From NCBI GenBank assembly GCA_907163375.1, contig CAJQUW010012497.1:124001-188000 (forward strand): 64,000 nucleotides of DNA, given 5' to 3'. This document shows positions 58,937 through 64,000 of this stretch, in pieces. The translations under genes and the position numbers were made by a program. Every line of letters begins with the position of its first letter. Position 1 is the first letter of the stretch. The notes under the pieces are model-generated. The model did not search any database, was not told the DNA's origin, and worked only from the letters and a program-made list of their open reading frames with translations. The DNA is from Prostheceraeus crozeri. Taxonomy: Eukaryota; Platyhelminthes; Polycladida; Euryleptidae.

Positions 58937-59221
58937 ATTCGTGTTATCAACGCGGGATGTAAGTCGCTGATTGGGTTGCGCGGGGTAATAATGATTGAAA
59001 CACGCAATACGTTCAGGGTCGCAGAAGAAGATGGAAGCATGAAGACATTATTAAAACCGCGATTGGAATTCGAATTTGTCGTCGAAGGTTATCGGTTTGT
59101 CATCTTTGGCTCTTACATGAAACGAAGACTTAGTGATCGATCGACTAGGATCGCAAAAGTTGCTCCAGTTGTGAAACATACTCCTAGTTTGCATACATTA
59201 CTGGAAGTGTGTCATCGTTGA
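58937..59221 (+). CDS. POP4: POP4/RPP29 terminal exon
   Basis: 94 codons plus TGA. The acceptor TTTTTCTGCAG ends at 58936 and the frame opens in phase 0: IRVINAGCKSLIGLRGVIMI, ETRNTFRV, LKPRLEFEFVVEGYRFVIFG, SYMKRRLSDRSTRIAK. This follows the RPP29 core in human (SKCPSYVGITGIL, ETKHIFKI, IPKLNCVFTVETDGFISYIYG, SKFQLRSSERSAKKF), the Sm-like beta-barrel that binds RNase P/MRP RNA and RPP21. The C-terminal tail after KVAPVV is about 20 residues longer than in human and unrelated. Together with 4209-4532 this gives 202 residues, against 220 in human, so about 20 N-terminal residues are missing from view. No lesions. Confidence 0.92.
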   Translation: MRVINAGCKSLIGLRGVIMIETRNTFRVAEEDGSMKTLLKPRLEFEFVVEGYRFVIFGSYMKRRLSDRSTRIAKVAPVVKHTPSLHTLLEVCHR

Positions 59222-59298
59222 TTTTTGTTAGTTATCAAATTTAATTGTTAACCCTCCAATGTCAAAGACGTTAATATGTTTGTATCCCACAATTGAGC

Positions 59299-59304
59299 AA
59301 TAAA
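59299..59304 (+). terminator. POP4: POP4 poly(A) signal AATAAA
   Basis: First AATAAA after the POP4 stop codon, 78 bp downstream. Gives a short 3' UTR of roughly 100 bp. Confidence 0.7.
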
Positions 59305-59451
59305 AGCGACTTCAAAAGTGAAAATCGTTCTTTGTAAAAGTATACAAATATTCAATATGTGCTAATTCAAGCGCTGAACACTGAAGAGACAACAAAGTCG
59401 AGGAGGTTGCAGTATCACAAATAATTAGGACTACTGAATAATATACTGCTT

Positions 59452-59758
59452 TCAAGGCTTAGAATTACACGTTGGTGGATCATTCATCTCCAGTCTCCTA
59501 ATCTGATTTCTGTCCTTCATGGCATTCAATAACATTAGCTTCCAAAAATCTAGCATGTTCTTCGTCAAATTCTTAAGAATTGCATCGAGAGAAGTTTCTG
59601 CACTACACCTGAAACCGGATGTTTTGATTTTACTGAATCTGCGTGATGTATTACACCTGAAACATGCAGTTACTTCCATTCTCAGAAGAAGACGAGTATA
59701 GTCAAGATTTGTGAATGATAGCTTACAAGAAGAGTGGCATATGAAGTTTTCATACATC
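59452..59758 (-). CDS. Terminal exon of an unknown minus-strand gene
   Basis: The acceptor CTGATTTTCTTTTAG precedes GATGTATGAAAAC at 59758. The frame runs 101 codons: MYENFICHSSCKLSFTNLDY, LLRMEVTACFRCNTSRR, TSLDAILKNLTKNMLDFWKL, ending CNSKP. It holds paired Cys but no domain I know. It lies tail-to-tail with POP4, about 150 bp from its poly(A) signal. A second open stretch (59982-60164; QCGMVRVEHEYKFAQNVDLQ) may be an upstream part, cut by the Tc1 insertion at 60165. Confidence 0.35.
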
Positions 59759-60166
59759 CTAAAAGAAAATCAGAAAGATGAATTTTGTTTACGTTTTTCG
59801 GATGATGATTCTTGAGCTCGCCATCTTGAAGATTTCAAAAATTTTGAATGGAGTCCATCTATTTGTTGAACGCATTTAAACAAAATTTTTGGTATGGGAT
59901 AATATACAGGTGTGTCTTTTGGGTGCACTGATCGGCTCTTGTTTATAAAAATTTACATCGGATTCCGATTGAAGAAATATTTTATTTGCTAAATGCATGT
60001 TTCATGTATGAAACATCGCGCATAACTGGATTAACATGCCAGAAATGGGAAAATTTCCCGTCTTTGAAAGTAGCAGCTTGCAAATCGACATTTTGAGCGA
60101 ATTTATATTCGTGCTCTACTCGAACCATACCGCATTGCAAGGCAAGAAAAAAATGTAGTGCATGTA

Positions 60167-61587
60167 CCATGCTGGCCAATAAATTAGAATAATACTCTTT
60201 GAAACACTGATCTTTAATTCTTTTTGAAACATTGACTTCAACAAATAATTAGTCAATGATGCCGATAACTATATGTTACGTACTCACAATTGAATCACCA
60301 TAATATGATATAACAATGACTTTTGAGCTGTTTTCCAAATCAGTACATTGTTGGCCCCCCATTTGCAGCCAAAACTGCTGCCAGCCTACCAGGCATCGAG
60401 TCAATGAGACTTCTGAGGAATTCAGTCGTAATGTCGGTACACCACACAAATCTGATCTTTCTCCTTAGATCAGGGAGAGATGTTGGTTTCAGCTCGGAGA
60501 CCTTCTTCTTCACAACGGCCCAATAATTTTCGATTGGGTTGAGGTCCGGATAACTGCCTGGCCAATTTCTCAGAACTTGAACGCCACTTTGTTCAAACCA
60601 GGCCATGGTCGATTTAGCTTTGTGTGCCGGCGCACCATCATGCTGAAAGATGTCACATTGAAGTATCTCCATCCATTGAGGAACTTTCTCCTTGTAGACG
60701 GATGCATTTATCGTTGAATTATCTGGGAGAAACCACAACCCACCTCTTCCAAGTCCCGAAATGCAACCCCAAATCATCTGAGAAGGAGACTGCTTCACTC
60801 GTGACACGGTGTATCTGGGGTTACATCGTTCCCCTATTGGTCTTCGGACCTTTCTCGCAAAGCTGTAAAACTGTTTGATGAGACTTTCATCAGAAAACAA
60901 CACTTTTCGCCACTGGTCAGGAGTCCAGTTGATGTATCGCTTTGCAAAAGTCAGTCTATCAGTAATGTTCTTTTTTGATGATCTCGGGGTAGTCGCTGGA
61001 TGATAAGAACGAAGTCCCATATCACATTGCAGCCTTCGACGAATAGTTCTGTTGCTCACAATCACTGATTCAGGAAGTTGGGAACTAATGAAAGAAGAAG
61101 ATGCTGTTGGATTGACTTGGACAATTCTTCTCATTAGTTTGTCAGAGGGCCTTGGCGTACAGCGAGGTCTTCCTGGAGATTTGCCCCATTCGCAAGAACC
61201 GCTTAAATCATATCTAGCCAAGCACTTTTGTACTGATGACTGAGAAACTCCAGTGTATCGTGAAATTTCAATTTGAGTAACACCTTCATCTCTCATCTTC
61301 ACCATGCACGAGACTACATCAGCAGACACACGTTTCTTTCTCCCCATGATGCACTAGTGAATGTCATATATTAAGACTATGAACGCAATCGCACGTTTAA
61401 ATATTCAAATTAGATATCTATGTTATCCCATTCAAATGAATCATATCACTCTATTCGGCAAACAACAATAGATGAATGAATAACTAGGCTCATAGCATGT
61501 CTTATTTCTAGTTGTGAGAAAAAATCCAATTGCATTTAAATTTCATCAACAGATTATAGCATTATTCTAATATATTGGCCAGCATGG
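60167..61587 (-). mobile_element. Tc1-like element (DD35E), apparently complete
   Basis: 1,421 bp; TA at 60165-60166 and 61588-61589. Inverted ends CCATGCTGGCCAATA continue to about 30 bp with two differences. One intact transposase gene. Confidence 0.93.
60340..61347 (-). CDS. Tc1-like transposase, intact, 35-residue D-E spacing
   Basis: 335 residues from MGRKKRVSADVVSC to GGPTMY. N-terminal helix-turn-helix units (VTQIEISRYTGVSQSSVQKC; VSNRTIRRRLQCDM) flank GRPR, as in Tc1. The catalytic residues are in LFSDESLIKQF, QHDGAPAHKAK and YPDLNPIENYW. I count 35 residues between the second Asp and the Glu, one more than in the Tc1 at 34607, because of an extra residue in VLRNWPG. No stops or frameshifts and a start codon at the expected place. 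Two distinct intact Tc1 lineages in one window point to recent activity. It acts in the nucleus on its own TIRs at TA targets. Confidence 0.94.
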   Translation of the reverse strand: MGRKKRVSADVVSCMVKMRDEGVTQIEISRYTGVSQSSVQKCLARYDLSGSCEWGKSPGRPRCTPRPSDKLMRRIVQVNPTASSSFISSQLPESVIVSNRTIRRRLQCDMGLRSYHPATTPRSSKKNITDRLTFAKRYINWTPDQWRKVLFSDESLIKQFYSFARKVRRPIGERCNPRYTVSRVKQSPSQMIWGCISGLGRGGLWFLPDNSTINASVYKEKVPQWMEILQCDIFQHDGAPAHKAKSTMAWFEQSGVQVLRNWPGSYPDLNPIENYWAVVKKKVSELKPTSLPDLRRKIRFVWCTDITTEFLRSLIDSMPGRLAAVLAANGGPTMY

Positions 61588-61942
61588 TATAAAAATTAAG
61601 CTGGCACGAGATTTGCACATTACCATACTTGCCATGACAATACTATTGGCGCATTCAATGAAGACTCAGTGATCACAACGCTAAAGGAAAATGAAGACGA
61701 CTGTTGTTGCGTTTATTTATGTAGGAGAACTATACCTATCATGAAATGTCACTGTTTCAGTCTGTTCTAGCCGATTTCGATGTTATGTTCATAACAGCCC
61801 AATACCAGTCAGTGATGTTTAAACATGGTTGACACCGCCATGCCGACTGCATCCGTACCTGTTTCTTAGGATGCAGATGCGGGTTTGGTATGTCTAACTG
61901 AATGGAGTAATTTGTGATTTGAAGTTCTGTTACCTTATAGTT
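61588..61942. other. Spacer, nothing recognised
   Basis: About 350 bp with no credible frame. Confidence 0.3.
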
Positions 61943-62190
61943 TTATTGAGGCCACACGACCATCTTCTGGAGCTCGTTTAGCTCAATGATGTATGCGTCC
62001 TCATTTGGAGCAACTTCGATTACTCTGGCTTTCGCGAAGTTGTTGCGTACAAGTTTGAGGCAATGACATGCAGGAATGAATACGTGAACCTTTTCAGCGG
62101 TATACGTGGAAATAGGAAACGATGTGATCAGGAGTTATTTAGCATCCAAGCATGGACATGTTGACAGATAGTCCACCAAAAGTCAAGGCT
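61943..62190 (-). pseudogene. P-type transposase fragment, second copy
   Basis: The minus strand reads FGGLSVNMSMLGC in one frame, then VHVFIPACHCLKLVRNNFAK and ELNELQKMVVWPQ, stop at 61943. This is the core block of P/THAP9-type transposases (LGC, F.DxCHMLKLxRN, L..LQ). One stop separates the two pieces. It does not overlap the segments kept in the P element at 37964-49496, so the two cannot be compared directly. Confidence 0.6.
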
Positions 62191-62334
62191 TGACCGAAAG
62201 TCTGACATCGTGAAGACTTCATATTGCATGTAGTACCAATTCCTTATTTACCTCAGCAGAATCAAGAAATATCCGATTACTTGTTTCCAATGACCAGTAA
62301 AACCAACAACCATAAATACGAATGCTTCAGTTGC

Positions 62335-62541
62335 TTATTCTTCATCGGAATTGAGGGATAGCGCTTGACCGAAGTTGATGAATTCAAAGAATTCAGCTGT
62401 CTGTGTATCATGGTGCATCATTTCATCATGTTCATTCCATCGACCATCAGTGTGCAAGTTCGATATTGCTATGCATTTTCTCCGTCTCTTAGACTCCGCA
62501 AGTCCTTTAGACCTGCGCACTGAATCCTGGACGACCGTCAA
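62335..62541 (-). CDS. Possible small exon, unknown
   Basis: Reads RSKGLAESKRRRKCIAISNL and HDEMMHHDTQTAEFFEFINF, stop at 62335, with an AGTGCGCAG acceptor-like site near 62513. Basic then acidic. No family recognised; perhaps associated with the P-type fragment. Confidence 0.25.
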   Translation of the reverse strand: MTVVQDSVRRSKGLAESKRRRKCIAISNLHTDGRWNEHDEMMHHDTQTAEFFEFINFGQALSLNSDEE

Positions 62542-63228
62542 TACCTAGAAGTCACCTCTTCCATGTTCATCTAAAACGAGTGCACTCACTGTTGCGCCAC
62601 CACTACGAAATCATATCACATGAAAGTTATTACGTAATAAACATGAATTACTGGTAATCGTTCTTTTTTGACCGACCCCTGTAGGATGCATACTTCAACC
62701 AGTATTGTGTCGCCGTGACAACATCCGTTTGTCCTGCTCCTTCATGACTGCGTCCCATCAATGCTGAAAAAGGGAATGAATTCATTTCCTCAACATATAC
62801 CAATTATTGTTAAATTATGTTATGAAGTTTTATTAAAAACTCAATAAAAATGATTGTAGATCTTGGAGAGTCAGTAGACAAAAGTTTATATTTATCAAGA
62901 TGCCATAATTTATCTTGAGAAACATTTGCTAACATTGAATGAACACGTTTAAGAAACAGTATTTTTCTCTTTTGTAAATTTTGCGAAGCAACTATTATCC
63001 TCAGTTGTGTATAAAAATTCATGTTAGCTTTTGTCCTTATCCCCTATACTGATGCTTATTTCACTCGCTCCTGAAGATATTTGAGTAAATAGTGATAGTT
63101 CGTCATCATCGGAATTTCGCCAAAGCCGTGGAGTTAGATTTTTCCTGATTGAATTGCAGAAAATATACCTGCCGTCAGTCGAGGATGGCAACGTGCAATA
63201 CACTGAAAGGTAATTAATGTATCCTATT

Positions 63229-63408
63229 TCATCGTTGCACTTGCAGTGAATCAAATTGTTTAATTTGCAAGAATCGCGAAAATGCCATTTTTCTTCCACC
63301 TCCTTTCCAATTGCTTCTTTTAGCGAGTTCTGATCTTATCAACACCTCCAAAACCATTCGAGTTGTCTTTGCAGTCGCAGTACCTCCAAAGGCACCCAAG
63401 TGGGTGAA
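63229..63408 (-). CDS. DUF4806-like terminal exon
   Basis: After the acceptor TGTGTTTCAG (exon start 63408) the frame reads FTHLGAFGGTATAKTTRMVL, EVLIRSELAKRSNWKGGGRK, MAFSRFLQ, stop at 63229. The GG...T..VL..L..SELA...NWKG...K.AF pattern resembles DUF4806, a domain common in transposon-related invertebrate proteins. A parallel frame (63299-63024) remains open downstream, so a frameshift may shorten the true end. Upstream exons not found. Confidence 0.45.
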   Translation of the reverse strand, partial: FTHLGAFGGTATAKTTRMVLEVLIRSELAKRSNWKGGGRKMAFSRFLQIKQFDSLQVQR

Positions 63409-64000
63409 CTGAAACACAACAAGTATTTTTTAGTGAAGATAAAGCACCCGATGACCCTCCCCTCTCCCCTACTCTCGGAAGAGAGAGAGGTGTAGGGATG
63501 GCGAAGGAGGTTGCCCAGGGATATATAGAGGTAGGGGATTGATAACTCCTTTACGCTCTTACCAAGTGTAGGGTTAAAATTCAATATTTTCAAAACTATA
63601 ATGAAAGCTTAAATTTGTGTTTATGTATATCTACATTTTGAAGTGAGAACTGCCAAATACAATCGAAAGCTTGTTTTATTGAAATAATCTTAATTTTGAC
63701 AAAAAATATCAGCTTATTTTAATATGAACCAGTAATTTTTCTGAGCTTTCGCTCATTTTTTTCAGGTTCTTTTTCAGTATTCATTCGTTTTAACTCGTTT
63801 TTTGCAAAACAGTTGAATGCGCATATTACAATCGGTTCGAAACATAGGTGCCCGGAGGTACATTTCTGTTGAATCAATGAATTCATTTCTGATGTATCAG
63901 ACGAAACAATCTGAGATAAAATACACAGAAATAGTTTACGCGGGTATAAAGACGATAAAAACTTCATGCGAATACTTTCATGAGTAGTAAGCAAAACTCC
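63409..64000. other. Right edge, nothing recognised
   Basis: Includes a purine/pyrimidine-biased stretch (63455-63535) and an unrecognised 91-codon minus-strand ORF at 63719-63994. Confidence 0.3.

Noticed and set aside
59249-59270. TTAACCCTCCAATG as another piggyBac end
   Set aside because: Only one end; it lies in the POP4 3' UTR and no inverse copy with TTAA was found nearby.
59299-59304. AATAAA as the poly(A) site of the minus-strand gene
   Set aside because: The motif is on the + strand, directly behind the POP4 stop codon.

Overview
The window is a metazoan, probably invertebrate, nuclear locus: AT-rich DNA with spliced genes, dense class II transposons and two LINE families. There are no operons, Shine-Dalgarno sites or phage-like genes. 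The species cannot be named from the sequence; the frequent TAGGCCTA-like motif and the transposon mix would fit an aquatic invertebrate, but that is only inference.

The one host gene recognised with confidence is POP4/RPP29, a protein subunit of RNase P and RNase MRP, on the + strand. One coding exon lies at 4209-4532 and the terminal exon at 58937-59221, with a poly(A) signal at 59299. Both junctions are phase 0 and the two peptides abut without a gap when compared with the human protein. The DNA between them is therefore a single intron of about 54.4 kb, and almost everything else described here sits inside it. An upstream exon of about 20 codons was not found.

Layout: 1-1557 broken pogo/Tigger-like transposase, cut by the window edge; 1977-2024 scrap of LINE; 4209-4532 POP4 exon; 4586-6609 Tc1/mariner-like element with iterated terminal repeats, inserted about 50 bp after the POP4 donor; 7240-15400 a LINE relic split by a PIF/Harbinger element (7426-10325) and by a piggyBac element (10905-15309) that itself carries a DD41D mariner (13118-14554); 15638-17677 second piggyBac relic; 17.7-21 kb featureless; 21055-21224 foldback; 22712-23833 hAT MITE; 23963-24573 third piggyBac end; 24574-25300 mariner relic; 25608-31889 fourth piggyBac, holding a spliced element with a repeated 17-bp motif. 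From 31894 to 51460 runs a diverged tandem array of about 300-390-bp units, some with coiled-coil exon-like stretches. It is interrupted at a TTAA by a 16.2-kb stack: TTAA MITE, then P element (37964-49496), then an element with Polinton-like ends (38516-47081), then a spliced DUF7869-type transposon (40368-45253) with 15 in-frame 48-bp repeats in its coding exon. A long-TIR element (33574-37958) with an intact Tc1 gene lies at the P-element edge. Then come a LINE (52330-55271), a hAT-like MITE (55919-58136) and a tandem duplication just before the POP4 terminal exon. After POP4 lie a minus-strand exon of unknown function, an intact DD35E Tc1 element (60167-61587), a P-element fragment and a DUF4806-like exon.

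The transposons do not form a pathway. What ties the window together is nesting: the interrupted element on each side, and the target-site duplications, give a relative insertion order for most copies. Three transposon proteins are intact or nearly so: two Tc1 transposases and the Harbinger MADF protein.
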